From NCBI RefSeq assembly GCF_003049735.1, contig NZ_PIRM01000002.1:1-64000 (forward strand): a stretch of DNA of 64,000 bases. The letters are read 5' to 3'. Below, piece by piece: positions 50,397 through 61,972 of this stretch. A program made the translations under genes and the position numbers. This DNA is from Campylobacter concisus (GTDB lineage Bacteria > Campylobacterota > Campylobacteria > Campylobacterales > Campylobacteraceae). Under the pieces are notes generated by a model. That model was given only the letters and a program-made list of their open reading frames with translations, was not told the DNA's origin and ran no database searches. The number at the start of each line of letters is the position of its first letter. Position 1 is the stretch's first letter.

Positions 50397-51884
50397 ATGA
50401 GCTTTGGGTCTTATTTAGCCATCGCCATCTATTTTGGCTTTTTGCTCTTTATCGGACGATATTTCTACGATAAAAATGCAAGTATGAACGAGTATCTGCT
50501 AGATAACCGTCGAATGGGTCCAGTGGTTACTGCACTTAGTGCTGGTGCTTCTGATATGAGTGGTTGGATGCTACTTGGCGTGCCCGGAGCATTATACGCA
50601 ACTGGCATAGCAAATGTGTGGATGATAATCGGTCTTATCATTGGAGCTTACTGCAACTATCTATTTTTAGCAAAGAGGCTTAGAATTTATACTGAAGTTG
50701 CGAGTGATAGCATCACGATACCAGACTTTTTAGAAAATCGCTTTAAAGATAGGACTAAAATTTTAAGAATCATCTCTGGTCTTATCATTTTGATCTTTTT
50801 CACACTTTATGTAAGTAGTGGTATCATCGCTGGTGGCAAGACGTTTGAGAGCTTTTTTGGTTTAAAATTTGCCTATGGAGCGGTCTTTACACTTGTTATT
50901 GTGGTCTTTTACACATTTTTTGGTGGATTTAAAGCAGTTAGTATAACTGACGCATTTCAGGGGCTTTTGATGTTTTGTGTCCTAGTCTCGATCCCAGTCG
51001 TGGCATATCTAAATTTAGACTTGCCAAGCGATACAAATTTGATAAAAGAGATAAGCAAGCTTGATGCAAATCACCTAAATCCATTTAGAGATCAAACTTT
51101 TTGGGGAATTTTAGGACTTATGGCTTGGGGATTTGGCTATTTTGGTCAGCCACATATCATTGTTAGATTTATGGCGATACGCGATTCAAAAGAGCTTGCT
51201 AAAGCAAGAAGAATCGGCATTGGCTGGATGAGCATTGGGTTGCTTGGTGCGATTATGAGCGGACTTATCGGTTTTGTCTACTTTAGTCAAAGAGGCGGTC
51301 TTAGTGATCCTGAAACGGTGTTTTTAAAGCTTGGTGAGCTACTTTTCCCACCATTTTTTATAGGCATTATCATCTCAGCTGTGCTTTCAGCGATAATGAG
51401 TACCATCTCAAGTCAGCTTTTAGTTACATCTAGCTCGGTAACAAAGGACTTTATCTTTGCATTCTATAAAAAAGAGATTAGTCAAAATACACAAACAGCG
51501 ATCAGTCGCTATGCTGTCGTAGTAGTAGCCATAGTTGCTACTATACTTGCCTTTATCTCAACAGACAATGTCCTAAACGTCGTTGGAAACGCTTGGGCTG
51601 GATTTGGAGCGAGCTTTGGACCAGTGCTACTTTTTAGCCTTTACTGGAAGCGCATGAGTGCACTTGGAGCACTCGCTGGTATGATAGCTGGAGGTGCAAC
51701 AGTAATATTTTGGATCACTTCAGGGCTAAACGTTTATGTTTATGAAATTTTACCTGGCATCATAGCGTCTTGCATAGCGATCATTAGCGTAAGTATCTGG
51801 GGCGATGCGATAAATAAAATGACGAGCGAACCTCACGAGCAAGTCATAAAAGATGAATTTGAAAAGATGAAAACAAGGCTTTAA
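50397..51884 (+). CDS. putP: Sodium/proline symporter
   Basis: PutP takes up proline with sodium in the inner membrane. The 495-residue protein has 13 helices of the SSS family and the PutP N-terminus: NEYLLDNRRMGPVVTALSAGASDMSGWMLLG. It also has GGFKAVSITDAFQG near residue 181, GYFGQPHIIVRFMA near residue 248, and a sodium-site segment ISAVLSAIMSTISSQLLV. Proline is an important Campylobacter carbon source; putA is not in this window. AAAGGAAA precedes the ATG. Confidence 0.95.
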   Translation: MSFGSYLAIAIYFGFLLFIGRYFYDKNASMNEYLLDNRRMGPVVTALSAGASDMSGWMLLGVPGALYATGIANVWMIIGLIIGAYCNYLFLAKRLRIYTEVASDSITIPDFLENRFKDRTKILRIISGLIILIFFTLYVSSGIIAGGKTFESFFGLKFAYGAVFTLVIVVFYTFFGGFKAVSITDAFQGLLMFCVLVSIPVVAYLNLDLPSDTNLIKEISKLDANHLNPFRDQTFWGILGLMAWGFGYFGQPHIIVRFMAIRDSKELAKARRIGIGWMSIGLLGAIMSGLIGFVYFSQRGGLSDPETVFLKLGELLFPPFFIGIIISAVLSAIMSTISSQLLVTSSSVTKDFIFAFYKKEISQNTQTAISRYAVVVVAIVATILAFISTDNVLNVVGNAWAGFGASFGPVLLFSLYWKRMSALGALAGMIAGGATVIFWITSGLNVYVYEILPGIIASCIAIISVSIWGDAINKMTSEPHEQVIKDEFEKMKTRL

Positions 51885-51897
51885 GCCTTATCTTATA

Positions 51898-51930
51898 AGA
51901 AATTCCTAGTATCTTGTGCTAGGAATTTCT
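51898..51930. terminator. Terminator between putP and mnmC
   Basis: AGAAATTCCTAG (51898-51909) pairs perfectly with CTAGGAATTTCT (51919-51930), twelve pairs, nine-base loop, between convergent genes. A smaller hairpin AAGGC-GCCTT at 51875-51889 overlaps the end of putP. T-runs are weak in both directions. Confidence 0.65.
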
Positions 51931-51942
51931 GCTAATTCCTTC

Positions 51943-53811
51943 TTAAAATTTTAATCCCTTTTTTAGTTTTCTTATCAAAAATCTAGCTGGATGAAGCTCG
52001 TGAAATAGCGATCTTTCTATGCAAAGTGGGCGATCAAGCACAAGATCAACTATCAAATTTGCTCCAAGTATCGCTGTGCCAAGACCTCGCGAGCCGTGGG
52101 CAAAATTTACAAAGACATTTTTTTCATAGCTTGCTTTTGGATTGTTATCTTTATTTTTACTCCAAAATAGCCCTTTGTAGTTTTGCTTGTAAAATTCTTC
52201 GTCGTGCAAGGCGCCAATTATCGGAAACCTGTCTCCACTATAACTTCGGTAGCCTACTTTTGCACCGATAATAGTTGCTTTTTTGATATCAAAAAACTCA
52301 CTTATATCGTTTAAATTTTTAGTATTATCTTCAACTTTAGGCGTGTCACAAATTTCATTTCTTGCGTAGGTTGCTCCTATAACTTGCACGCCTTTAATGA
52401 CTGGGCAGATGTAGCCTTTTGCGCTTAGCGGTAAAGTATTTTTAAATATTGGTTTTAAGTGGGTCACTTGGCCTCGGACACTGCTTATTTGCATGTCGTA
52501 GCCCTTAAAAATTTCACTGCTCTTACTGCCAGTGCAAAAGACCAAAATATCGGTCTCTAAATTTTTACCATTTTTAAATTTAACGCTTATCTTGCCGTTT
52601 TGTAGATGCGCCCTACTCTCATACTCGTGATTAAATAAAATTTCAAAGTTGCTTGAGAGAAATTTACAAATTTCTCTTGGCCTAGCGTATGCACCGTCTT
52701 TTATAAATATCCCAGGATATGGCTTTAAGTTCTCATCAAATTTAAAAATATCCTCTACGCTTTGAGTTTGCCACGAGCCATATCTTTTAATGAGCTCGTC
52801 ATCAAATGCGTAGTCAATGCAGCCACTAAATTTGATAAGGCTTTTTGGCAAAGTTGCCTTGTAAAATCTCACTGCTTGCAAAAATGCGTTTAAATGCATG
52901 CGGCCTAAATTTACACCAGGCTTTGTCACTAAAGGCATCAAAGCGCCACAGTGATTACCTGAGCCATTTGTAGCCACTTCGCCCTTTGCCTCGGCGATCA
53001 CCACTTTAAAGTCATTTTTGGCTAGCTCGCCAGCTGTTGCAAGTCCAGCCACGCCAGCTCCTATGATAAGCGCTGTTTTGCCTTTTGGTTTAGTAACTGG
53101 CTCGCATCTCGCAAACCAAGCATCCTTTAAATTTTCATCTTTTTTCTCTAGCACGGCGCTACTCATCTGTCGTTTTCTAGCGTAACCCTCTTTTAGGCTT
53201 AGCAAAAAGCCAACACCCTTTAGCCCGTCTTTTACTATTTTTGCACACGAGTAGGTTCTAGCAATCGTGCCAACTCTGCTTAGTCTTGCGATCTGCCCAA
53301 AAATTTCTTCGCTCCAGATCGAGCCATTTTTACTTGGAGCAAAGCCGTCTAGAAACCAGATTTCAGCGCTAAAATCAAGCTCAGGTAAAATTTCTTTAGC
53401 CTCGCCGTAGCAAAGATCAAGTGTGATATTTGGAGTAAAATTTATGCGGTGTATGCCCTCAATAAGCGGCGGGTAGAGCGAAACCAGCTTTTTGGCATAA
53501 GCTTTAAAAATGCCTAAATTTTCATAAATTTTTAAAAGATCTTCTTTTTTAATAGGGCTTTTTTCGATGCTAACGAAGTGAAGTTTTTTAGAGCTAGCTT
53601 TAAATTTCTTACAAAGCGTGAAAAAATTTAACCCAGCACCAAAGCCGGTCTCAGCAACTATGAAGCTATCTTTGCTCTGCCAAATTTCATCAAGCGCGCT
53701 TGCAAAGACAAATTCACTCTCAAGCCAAGGTTTGTCGGTATTAAAGTAGATGTCACCAAACTCCTCGTTAAATGGAATTCGTCCTTTAAAGCTTAAATTT
53801 GCATTTTTCAT
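51943..53811 (-). CDS. mnmC: Bifunctional tRNA wobble-uridine modification enzyme MnmC
   Basis: MnmC finishes the mnm5s2U34 modification: one domain removes the carboxymethyl group with FAD, the other methylates with SAM. The N-terminal methyltransferase has ETGFGAGLNFF near residue 56 and AEIWFLDGFAPSKNGSIWS near residue 149. The C-terminal oxidoreductase opens with LIIGAGVAGLATAGELAK near residue 247 and has NHCGALMPLVTKPG. The two-domain layout and 622 residues match MnmC. Its start overlaps amiA by four bases, so it ends the long trmB-to-mnmC run. Confidence 0.93.
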   Translation of the reverse strand: MKNANLSFKGRIPFNEEFGDIYFNTDKPWLESEFVFASALDEIWQSKDSFIVAETGFGAGLNFFTLCKKFKASSKKLHFVSIEKSPIKKEDLLKIYENLGIFKAYAKKLVSLYPPLIEGIHRINFTPNITLDLCYGEAKEILPELDFSAEIWFLDGFAPSKNGSIWSEEIFGQIARLSRVGTIARTYSCAKIVKDGLKGVGFLLSLKEGYARKRQMSSAVLEKKDENLKDAWFARCEPVTKPKGKTALIIGAGVAGLATAGELAKNDFKVVIAEAKGEVATNGSGNHCGALMPLVTKPGVNLGRMHLNAFLQAVRFYKATLPKSLIKFSGCIDYAFDDELIKRYGSWQTQSVEDIFKFDENLKPYPGIFIKDGAYARPREICKFLSSNFEILFNHEYESRAHLQNGKISVKFKNGKNLETDILVFCTGSKSSEIFKGYDMQISSVRGQVTHLKPIFKNTLPLSAKGYICPVIKGVQVIGATYARNEICDTPKVEDNTKNLNDISEFFDIKKATIIGAKVGYRSYSGDRFPIIGALHDEEFYKQNYKGLFWSKNKDNNPKASYEKNVFVNFAHGSRGLGTAILGANLIVDLVLDRPLCIERSLFHELHPARFLIRKLKKGLKF

Positions 53812-55247
53812 CTATTTTTTGCAAAATATCCGTCAATGCCGTTTGCAATACCATTTGCAAGAGCGTTTTGATAGGCATCATTAAAGAGCTTTTCACCCTC
53901 GACTGGATGCGTGATATAGCCGATCTCAACAAGAACTGCTGGCATAAGAGCACCTACAAGCACCCAAAATGGCGCCTCTCTCACACTGCCATCACTTGCA
54001 GCATAGACCTTTCTAGCACTTGCTAAAATTTCTTTTTGGATATCGATACCAAGCTTGTTTGAGGCGATGATCTTCTCACGGTTTAGCACGTTTAGAAATG
54101 TCTGCTGCGAAAAGTAATTCATCTCTTCGATATCTGATTTGTTCTCAAGCGCGGCTGCATTTTTACTACGTTCGCTTCTTGCAGGCGATAAGAAAAATGT
54201 CTCGATGCCATGCATGCTCTTTGCCTTTGTGGCATTTGGAGCGGCATTTGCGTGAATGGAAACAAATAGATCAGCCATCTTATCATTTGCAAATTTTGTT
54301 CTTGTTCTTAAATTTATAAAGACATCGGTTGACCTGGTAAAAAAGACCTTGTAGCCACGCGCTTTTAGTATGTCGCCAAGCTTTTTGGCTACGCCTAAAA
54401 CGGCTGTTTTTTCTTGCAGTTTGCCATTTACTGCACCTGGATCAGTGCCACCATGACCCGGATCGATGACGATCGTTTTGTTGCGTGAAAATTTACCAGT
54501 CGCAACTGGTGGCAAAGGTGCTGCCACTGGCTCACTTTGTGCAGACTGCGGCTTTAAATTTGGCTCAGGCTCTTTGTGTGGCACTTCTTCATTTTTGTTT
54601 TTAGTTTTATGAAGTGGTGTTTTTACATTTTCGTTTGAGATAAAATTTTGAGCGCTGATTACAAGCAGATCGCCTGTTGCATTTGCTTTTATAGTCTTTT
54701 GGATCTTATCAGAAAAAATAACTCTAACAGTGTTTTTATCATACTGCGAGATATGAATATAATCAGATATGAAATTTTTATAAGTTAGCGGATTACCATT
54801 TAATCTACCATCGATATCCATAATGTTTTTATATGTATTTTGCTGCTTTAAAAAGGATGTTTTTAGTTTTGCAGTATCAATTTTTGTATTAAACTTAAGC
54901 ACTAAAGTGTCATTTACCTTGGTTGCACTAAGCAGTGTCAAAGTAGTACTAGGCGTATTAGCGCTCTTTACGCCATTTAGTGCATTTAGATCTTTTATAT
55001 ACCCACTTGAGTCAAAACCAAGCGATTTTGAGCTGGTTATGAGTCTTGTGAGTGCTTGTTTTTTTATATTTTTATCATTCTTTATGATCGCGTCGACATA
55101 GATATCTTTTATATCGTTGTGAAATTTTATCTTTGCACTTCTGCTTGAGCTGGCAAAATTTTTATCAAATTTTGCAAATATCTCAGAATTTGTCACAGCA
55201 AAAAGAAAATTACAAACAATAAAAAAGAGGATTATCGCTCGTTTCAT
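53808..55247 (-). CDS. amiA: N-acetylmuramoyl-L-alanine amidase with AMIN domain
   Basis: This exported zinc amidase cleaves the lactyl-L-Ala bond of peptidoglycan during daughter-cell separation. A signal peptide covers residues 1-17. Residues about 95-200 form an AMIN-like domain, followed by a Pro/Glu-rich linker (PHKEPEPNLKPQS). The amidase_3 domain begins near residue 258 with VIDPGHGGTDPGA (zinc His), then the zinc Glu in QEKTAVL, FVSIHANAAP (zinc His) and the catalytic Glu in AVLVEIGYITHP. It overlaps both neighbours by four bases. It is the natural partner for the FtsEX-EnvC-like set at the other end of this run. Confidence 0.95.
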   Translation of the reverse strand: MKRAIILFFIVCNFLFAVTNSEIFAKFDKNFASSSRSAKIKFHNDIKDIYVDAIIKNDKNIKKQALTRLITSSKSLGFDSSGYIKDLNALNGVKSANTPSTTLTLLSATKVNDTLVLKFNTKIDTAKLKTSFLKQQNTYKNIMDIDGRLNGNPLTYKNFISDYIHISQYDKNTVRVIFSDKIQKTIKANATGDLLVISAQNFISNENVKTPLHKTKNKNEEVPHKEPEPNLKPQSAQSEPVAAPLPPVATGKFSRNKTIVIDPGHGGTDPGAVNGKLQEKTAVLGVAKKLGDILKARGYKVFFTRSTDVFINLRTRTKFANDKMADLFVSIHANAAPNATKAKSMHGIETFFLSPARSERSKNAAALENKSDIEEMNYFSQQTFLNVLNREKIIASNKLGIDIQKEILASARKVYAASDGSVREAPFWVLVGALMPAVLVEIGYITHPVEGEKLFNDAYQNALANGIANGIDGYFAKNR

Positions 55248-56335
55248 TCACCATGTACCAGCTTGTGCATTAGCTCTTTTACGCTTATTAGCTCTTTTAG
55301 TTTATACCCGTTTGCTCCCGTGAAAAATAACCCAGTCTCTTTTTTGCCACTAAATGAGTCAAACAGCCTATCAGCGATGCAATATCCAACCTCTTTAGCT
55401 CCTTTGCCCCTTTGACAAGGGCTCACGCAATTGCTTATACACTGAATCTTTGGGCCCATCCTTTTTTCTACCAAATTTATCAAATTTGTTCTAATCCCAC
55501 GAGCCGGATAGCCAACTGGACTTTTTATAAGTTCTATGTCCTTTTCCTCGGCTGCTAGTATCACTTCTTTAAAGCCAATATCTGCGTCACACTCATGAGT
55601 GCCGATAAAGCGTGTGCCCATTTGAACGCCGTCTGCTCCAAGAGATATTGCTTTTTCGATATCATTTTTATCCCAAATTCCACCAGCTGCGATGAGCGGA
55701 AAGTCACCCCACTCTTTTATCTCGGCCTTTACTTGCGGGATTAGATTAAATAGCGAAAACTCAGGATCAAGGCACTGCTCGTAAGTAAAGCCCTGGTGTC
55801 CGCCGCTTAGTGGCCCTTCAAGTACGACAGCATCTGGTAAACGGTCATATCTTTGTAACCAGCGTTTGCAGATGATCTTTAGTGCTTTTGCGCTTGAGAT
55901 AATAGGAACTAGCGCGACTTCTTTAAAATTTTGTGTAAATTCTGGCAAATTCGTAGGTAGCCCAGCACCTGATACGATGATGTTTATACCGGCTTCACAA
56001 GCATCTTTTACCACTCTTGCGTAGTCATTTGCAGCGTACATTATATTTACACCAAGTGGCAAATCTCCACAAATTTTTCGGGCATTCTCAATAATTGCTC
56101 TAAGACCTCTTGTTGAGTAGAAATTTTCACTTCCAAATGGCTTTGCATTTAGCTCTTTGTTTATAAATTTACGATTTTCATAATATCCTGTGCCAACTGA
56201 GCTGATTATTCCAAGACCTCCTTCTAGGCTGACGTTGCCAGCTAGTTTGTCCCAGCTGATACCAAGTCCCATACCGCCTTGAAATATCGGATACTTTATC
56301 TCATATTTTCCTATTTTTAATGGCTTTAACTCCAT
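55244..56335 (-). CDS. Nitronate monooxygenase family flavoprotein
   Basis: A 363-residue TIM-barrel FMN enzyme of the 2-nitropropane dioxygenase/NMO family: N-terminal PIFQGGMGLGISW, GVNIMYA near residue 96, EGPLSGGHQGFTYEQC near residue 172, AAGGIWDKND near residue 217, ADGVQMGTRF near residue 233, and a Cys-rich CISNCVSPCQRGKG near residue 296 that is not typical of all members. The family includes nitronate detoxifiers and FabK-like enoyl reductases; which one applies is open. It directly abuts tyrS and overlaps amiA by four bases. Confidence 0.85.
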   Translation of the reverse strand: MELKPLKIGKYEIKYPIFQGGMGLGISWDKLAGNVSLEGGLGIISSVGTGYYENRKFINKELNAKPFGSENFYSTRGLRAIIENARKICGDLPLGVNIMYAANDYARVVKDACEAGINIIVSGAGLPTNLPEFTQNFKEVALVPIISSAKALKIICKRWLQRYDRLPDAVVLEGPLSGGHQGFTYEQCLDPEFSLFNLIPQVKAEIKEWGDFPLIAAGGIWDKNDIEKAISLGADGVQMGTRFIGTHECDADIGFKEVILAAEEKDIELIKSPVGYPARGIRTNLINLVEKRMGPKIQCISNCVSPCQRGKGAKEVGYCIADRLFDSFSGKKETGLFFTGANGYKLKELISVKELMHKLVHGE

Positions 56336-57541
56336 CTATTCAACCTTTACTTTTGCAAATTTACGCTTTCCGACTTGCAAGATATATTCACCTGCCTCTA
56401 ATTTTAACTGCTCATCACTAATCTTTTCTTGATTAATGCTAACTGCATTTGCCTTTATGTCGCGTCTTGCTTGAGAATTTGACTCACTTAGCTCACACTG
56501 TGATAGAGCTTCTACAATCCAAACTGGTGCTTTTAAGCTAAATTCTTTTATATCAGTTGGAAGCTGATTTTGAGAGTGCACGCTATTAAACTCAGCCATC
56601 GCAGCCTTTGCAGCCTCCTCGCCGTGATACCTTGCTGTTATCTCGTAAGCAAGGTCCTCTTTTGCCTTTTTTGGATGATACTTGCCGTTTTTTACGTCGT
56701 TCATTAAATTTTCTATCTCGCCAAGGCTTTTTGTGCTTAAAAGTTCGTACCAACGCCACATTAGCTCATCGCTTATACTAAGCGTTTTTGCAAACATATC
56801 ATTTGCATTTTCGGTTACGCCGATGTAGTTTCCAAGGCTTTTGCTCATCTTATTTACACCATCAAGCCCCTCAAGAAGTGGCATCATGATGACAGCTTGC
56901 TCTTTGCCAACATTATATGTTCGCTGTAAGGTTCTACCCATTAAAAGGTTAAATTTCTGATCCGTACCGCCCATCTCAATATCGCACTTCATCGCAACAC
57001 TATCATAACCTTGAAGAAGCGGATACATAAATTCACAAATTGAAATTGGACTGCCAGATTTTATCCTTTTTTCAAAATCATCGCGCTCTAGCATTCTAGC
57101 GACTGAAAATGTGCTAGTTAGCTCTATCATTCCAGCAGCTCCAAGCTCATTTGACCATTTTGAGTTAAACATTATCACGGTTTTTTTTGGATCTAAAATT
57201 TTAAAAACTTGCTCTTCATAAGTTTTGGCATTTTTTAAAACTATCTCTTGATCTAGCTTTTTTCTAGTTACTGATTTACCGGTTGGATCGCCTATTTGAG
57301 CAGTGAAGTCGCCTATTAAAAACTGCACGATTGCACCATGTTTTTGAAGAAGTGCCATCTTGTTTAAAACGACTGTGTGTCCTAAGTGAAGGTCTGGAGC
57401 AGTTGGATCAAAGCCAGCCTTTACATAGAAATTTTCACCTTTTTCATAATAGTTTTTTATTAAATTCTCAACTCTTTCAAAGTCAATAATCTCGGCGACA
57501 CCGCGTTTTATCTCTTGTAAAATTTCAGCTATATCTTGCAT
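56336..57541 (-). CDS. tyrS: Tyrosyl-tRNA synthetase
   Basis: Class I synthetase charging tRNA-Tyr. The HIGH-type motif is [10 protein letters not shown] near residue 49 and the KMSKS motif is NKMSKSLGN near residue 230. A short C-terminal S4-like RNA-binding domain follows (residues 335-401, with [11 protein letters not shown]). The 401-residue length is the short TyrZ-like form. It follows spoT after ten bases and abuts the NMO gene. Confidence 0.96.
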   Translation of the reverse strand: MQDIAEILQEIKRGVAEIIDFERVENLIKNYYEKGENFYVKAGFDPTAPDLHLGHTVVLNKMALLQKHGAIVQFLIGDFTAQIGDPTGKSVTRKKLDQEIVLKNAKTYEEQVFKILDPKKTVIMFNSKWSNELGAAGMIELTSTFSVARMLERDDFEKRIKSGSPISICEFMYPLLQGYDSVAMKCDIEMGGTDQKFNLLMGRTLQRTYNVGKEQAVIMMPLLEGLDGVNKMSKSLGNYIGVTENANDMFAKTLSISDELMWRWYELLSTKSLGEIENLMNDVKNGKYHPKKAKEDLAYEITARYHGEEAAKAAMAEFNSVHSQNQLPTDIKEFSLKAPVWIVEALSQCELSESNSQARRDIKANAVSINQEKISDEQLKLEAGEYILQVGKRKFAKVKVE

Positions 57542-57551
57542 TATCTTTCTC

Positions 57552-59741
57552 CTAGTTATGGTATGGATCGCTTTGCGAAACGAAATCTATAATCTTATAT
57601 CTATCTTTGATCTTCTCTCTTAGCTCGTTTGCATCGATGTTTTCAGCTATCTCAACACTTATCTCAAATGTATCGCCGCTAAGGTCATTTGCTTCGTTTA
57701 GCGAGATTGTAGCCAAATTTACATCTAGTCTAGCAAGATATGTTAAAAATTCAGCCAACGCACCTTTTCGGTTCTCAAGATTTAATAAAATTTTATATCT
57801 ATGTGGGGCATTTCTAGTCCATTTGACAAAGATGATTTCATTGCCCTTATCCATAAGCTTTCCAGCACGCTCACAAAGTTTGTGGTGCACTGTCACATTG
57901 TGCCCATTTTTAAAGCCAACTATACTATCGCCTCTTTTTGGGTTACAACAATAGTCAAACTCGACATTTGAAATTTTGTGATTTGAATAGATTACGATAT
58001 TTTCAAATTTTTGCTTTTTAACCTGATATTTGTCTCCCAAAGAGATCATAAAAGGACGCTCTTTTTTTATATACTTTTTAAGCATATTTACGACCTCTTG
58101 CAAAAAATCGCTTTCAGTTGCAGCACGAAAAACTTTTTTGCCTAAATTTTCATGCTCTATCCAGTCTAAAATTCTATCTTTTGAAACGCCAAAAACCGAC
58201 TTTAAAATATCAACTGCGATTTTATAATTTATATCTTTTATCTTTTGTTTGCAATATGTTCTTATCGTAGCCCTTGCTTTACCAGTTCGAACGCTATTTA
58301 TCCACGAACAGCGAAATTTTGCTTCCTCACCAGTTACGATCCTTACAATATCGCCGTTTTTTAGCTCTGTTAAAAGTGGCATTCTGACGCGATTTATATA
58401 AGCTTCTTTTGCGTAAAGTCCGATCTCTGTGTGAATCTCATAAGCATAATCAAGTGCAGTAGCCCCGCGTGGAAGCGTAAAAACCTCGCCTTTTGGCGAA
58501 TAGACCGCAATATCTTCTATATAAAGACTATCTTTTGCATATTCATAAAGCTCTTCGACGTTACTTTCAGCTTCATTGTTTTGCATACCAATGTCGTTTA
58601 GCCAGTCAAGTTTTGGATTTAGTAAACTGCCCTCACCATTTTTGTATTTCCAGTGAGCTGCAACACCGTATTCAGCGGTTTTGTGCATATCGTAAGTACG
58701 AACTTGTGCCTCAAAAATACTCTTATTATCAAAAATAGTTGTATGTATCGTTTGATAACCATTTTGCTTTGGAAGCGCAATATAATCCTTAAATCTCGAA
58801 ATAAGAGGATTAAAATTTATATGCAAATTTCCAAGCGCAAGATAGCAATCAAGTGGCTTTTGCACAAGAATTCTAATAGCTAGCAAATCAAGCACCTCTT
58901 CAATCGAAATGCCTTTTCTTTGCATTTTTAAATAAATCGAATAGTAATGCTTTATGCGTTTTTGTATCTCAAAAGTGCCCTCAATAAAGCCATTTTCAAG
59001 CAAAATTTGATTTACTTTCTCGTAAAAAGCATTTAGTTTAAGGCTAAGCTGCTGCTTATTTTTATTTAAAAAGCTATCGATCTTGGCGTATTCTTCTGGC
59101 ATCGCATATTTAAAACTTAGATCTTCAAGTATATTTTTAATCGATGAAATTCCAAGTCTATGAGCAATCGGAGCATAGACCATAAGCGTCTCTTCAGCAA
59201 TTCGTTTTTGTTTTTCTACCTTTAACGCATCAAGGGTTAGCATATTATGAAGTCTGTCACAAAGCTTAACCACAAGAACTCTAACATCCTCAATGGAGAT
59301 TAAAAGCATTTTTCTAAAGGTTAGTGCCGAGCTTGCTAGTTTTTCATTACTACTTGAGCTTGCAAGTTTGTTTTCTCTTATAGCAACTATCTTCGTAAGC
59401 CCTTCAACCAGCTTTGCCACTTCATCGCCAAATTCAGCCTGGACTTCACTAAGCGTAACTTCAGTATCTTCAACTACATCGTGAAGTAGTGCAGCTATAA
59501 CCATACTCTCATCTCCACCCATATTTGCTACTATTGATGCTACCAAGATAGGATGGATTGCGTATGGCTCGCCACTTTTGCGATATTGACCAGCATGAGA
59601 TGTGACACAGCTATCTATAGCTTTGTCTAATTTCTCGCTTCGTTCGCAAAGAGAAAAGAGCAGTGTTATAGCTTCTGAAACATTTTTACAAGGTAAAATT
59701 TGTTCTATTAGCTGCTCTAAAAAAAGACTATTTTCCTTCAA
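57552..59741 (-). CDS. spoT: Bifunctional (p)ppGpp synthetase/hydrolase
   Basis: The single RelA/SpoT homologue of Campylobacter, controlling the stringent response. The N-terminal HD hydrolase has [22 protein letters not shown] and the second region [13 protein letters not shown]. The synthetase domain has [13 protein letters not shown] near residue 262 and [13 protein letters not shown] domain ([18 protein letters not shown] near residue 414) and a C-terminal ACT domain follow. All catalytic regions look intact, so both activities are expected. 729 residues. It overlaps rpoZ by 14 bases. Confidence 0.96.
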   Translation of the reverse strand: MKENSLFLEQLIEQILPCKNVSEAITLLFSLCERSEKLDKAIDSCVTSHAGQYRKSGEPYAIHPILVASIVANMGGDESMVIAALLHDVVEDTEVTLSEVQAEFGDEVAKLVEGLTKIVAIRENKLASSSSNEKLASSALTFRKMLLISIEDVRVLVVKLCDRLHNMLTLDALKVEKQKRIAEETLMVYAPIAHRLGISSIKNILEDLSFKYAMPEEYAKIDSFLNKNKQQLSLKLNAFYEKVNQILLENGFIEGTFEIQKRIKHYYSIYLKMQRKGISIEEVLDLLAIRILVQKPLDCYLALGNLHINFNPLISRFKDYIALPKQNGYQTIHTTIFDNKSIFEAQVRTYDMHKTAEYGVAAHWKYKNGEGSLLNPKLDWLNDIGMQNNEAESNVEELYEYAKDSLYIEDIAVYSPKGEVFTLPRGATALDYAYEIHTEIGLYAKEAYINRVRMPLLTELKNGDIVRIVTGEEAKFRCSWINSVRTGKARATIRTYCKQKIKDINYKIAVDILKSVFGVSKDRILDWIEHENLGKKVFRAATESDFLQEVVNMLKKYIKKERPFMISLGDKYQVKKQKFENIVIYSNHKISNVEFDYCCNPKRGDSIVGFKNGHNVTVHHKLCERAGKLMDKGNEIIFVKWTRNAPHRYKILLNLENRKGALAEFLTYLARLDVNLATISLNEANDLSGDTFEISVEIAENIDANELREKIKDRYKIIDFVSQSDPYHN

Positions 59742-59943
59742 CTATTGCCTCTAAGCCTATTTTGCCCTCAGCTACTTCAAGTAGCGCAATGTCGGCAAAT
59801 TTCATCTTTGAAGTATCGGCTTCTACGAGCACCACTGCTCCATTTGCTAGTGCTTCTGCACGCTTTGCTACGATAAGTGAAAGTTTATATCTATCATCAC
59901 CAACTTGCTTTAATGCTCTTGCTGTTATTTGTTCTGTTCTCAT
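59728..59943 (-). CDS. rpoZ: RNA polymerase omega subunit
   Basis: A 71-residue protein with the RpoZ pattern near the N-terminus: RYKLSLIVAKRAEALANGA. Omega helps assemble RNA polymerase and, in proteobacteria, forms part of a ppGpp site. It sits immediately upstream of spoT, the enzyme that makes and removes ppGpp, with a 14-base overlap, and 18 bases after pyrH. Confidence 0.93.
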   Translation of the reverse strand: MRTEQITARALKQVGDDRYKLSLIVAKRAEALANGAVVLVEADTSKMKFADIALLEVAEGKIGLEAIVEGK

Positions 59944-59961
59944 ATTTATCCTTTTTAAAAT

Positions 59962-60696
<735 letters not shown>

Positions 60697-60751
60697 TCAC
60701 GCATTCTAGCCAAAAAGGCTTTAAATTTAGTTAATAGCACTTGCAAAGTGG

Positions 60752-61972
60752 CTATTTTGAGATCATCTCAAGTGGATCAATGTGGTAGTTTCTTTGCGTT
60801 ACTTCAAAGGTTAGATCGTTTCTAACTCGGCCTATAACGTAGCCTTTTTGCACAACTGAGCCTACCTTAACCGTCGGTGCGATCTGGCTTAGGTGAGCGT
60901 AGATCGTGTGGATGCCATTTTCGTTTTCGATAATGACTACATTTTCAAGCATCGGAGTTGCTTTTGCAAAGACTACTTTGCCATTTAGCACGCTTTTAAC
61001 CTTGGCATCTGGCGTGGTTGAGCGAAGCGTGACTGACTCATTAAAAATTTTGATGTTATATATTGGATCGACGTAATTTCCAAATTTTTGCTTTACGGTG
61101 TAGCTATCAAGAGGAGCGATTGTCTTTGCACCTGAATATTTTTTGACTGAGCTTGTTTGATAGCCTCCACCCATTGGTTGGCTTTTTTCGCCTTTTTTAC
61201 CACCTTTGCTTGCAGCTGCTTTTTCTTGTTTTTCTCTAGCAGCACGTGCGGCTTCATCTTCTTGTTTTTGCATGATAGCAAGCTGTTCTAGCGTCTTTCT
61301 TAGCTCATCTTGTTGGGCTTGAAGCTTGGCTAGCTTTTTGCTATAAATTTCTTTATCACGCTTTAGTCCGTTTATAGTATTTTTTTGCGTACTTTCTAAA
61401 TTTTGCAAGTCACTTTGCTTACGTCTATAGTTTTTGATGCTCGAGTTTATCTCGTTTATTTTGTTTGATTTATTTTTTATCTTCTCAATCGTATCTTCAT
61501 AATTCTGGCTAAGTCTTTTAAAATCCTCTTTTGTAATAGCATTTAGCTTGGTTAAAATTTGAGACGAAATGATGCTTTCCTCGCTTTGCTTGCCCTCAGT
61601 TGCAGACATCAAAAGATCAAACGAGAGATCTTCTGCTATGATCCTTATCATATTTTGCTCAAGCTCTTTTTGTGTGCGTTCTAGCTCTTTGTTTTGTTTT
61701 GTTAGATCATCAAGTTCAATAAGTGCCTTTGAAGCATTTGTTTCAAGGACTGAAATTTGACCCTTTAAATTTGTGATATCACCACTTATACCACGAAGTT
61801 TTTTTTCACCATTTACGATATCACCGGCCAAATCATCTAGCTTTTTACTAAGCTGCTCACTCATCGCCTGACTCGACCTTAATGAGTTTTTGGAGTCTTT
61901 GATCTTCTCTTTGGTATTTGACGCAAAAGCTAAGCTAAAAGCTAGCAAAAATATAAAAATTCCTTTTCTCAT
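60752..61972 (-). CDS. EnvC-like periplasmic protein with degenerate LytM (M23) domain
   Basis: A 406-residue exported protein. A signal peptide (residues 1-17) is followed by a long coiled coil (about 20-245), a low-complexity basic linker, and a C-terminal LytM/M23 domain (about 280-406). The domain keeps the fold pattern (VLNGKVVFAK, IYAHLSQIAP, VGSVVQKGYVIGRV) but lacks the HxxxD zinc pair and the HxH motif, which here reads LTFEV. It therefore should not be a peptidase. That is the known state of E. coli EnvC, which activates amidases. It overlaps ftsX by four bases, and amiA is in the same gene run. Confidence 0.88.
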   Translation of the reverse strand: MRKGIFIFLLAFSLAFASNTKEKIKDSKNSLRSSQAMSEQLSKKLDDLAGDIVNGEKKLRGISGDITNLKGQISVLETNASKALIELDDLTKQNKELERTQKELEQNMIRIIAEDLSFDLLMSATEGKQSEESIISSQILTKLNAITKEDFKRLSQNYEDTIEKIKNKSNKINEINSSIKNYRRKQSDLQNLESTQKNTINGLKRDKEIYSKKLAKLQAQQDELRKTLEQLAIMQKQEDEAARAAREKQEKAAASKGGKKGEKSQPMGGGYQTSSVKKYSGAKTIAPLDSYTVKQKFGNYVDPIYNIKIFNESVTLRSTTPDAKVKSVLNGKVVFAKATPMLENVVIIENENGIHTIYAHLSQIAPTVKVGSVVQKGYVIGRVRNDLTFEVTQRNYHIDPLEMISK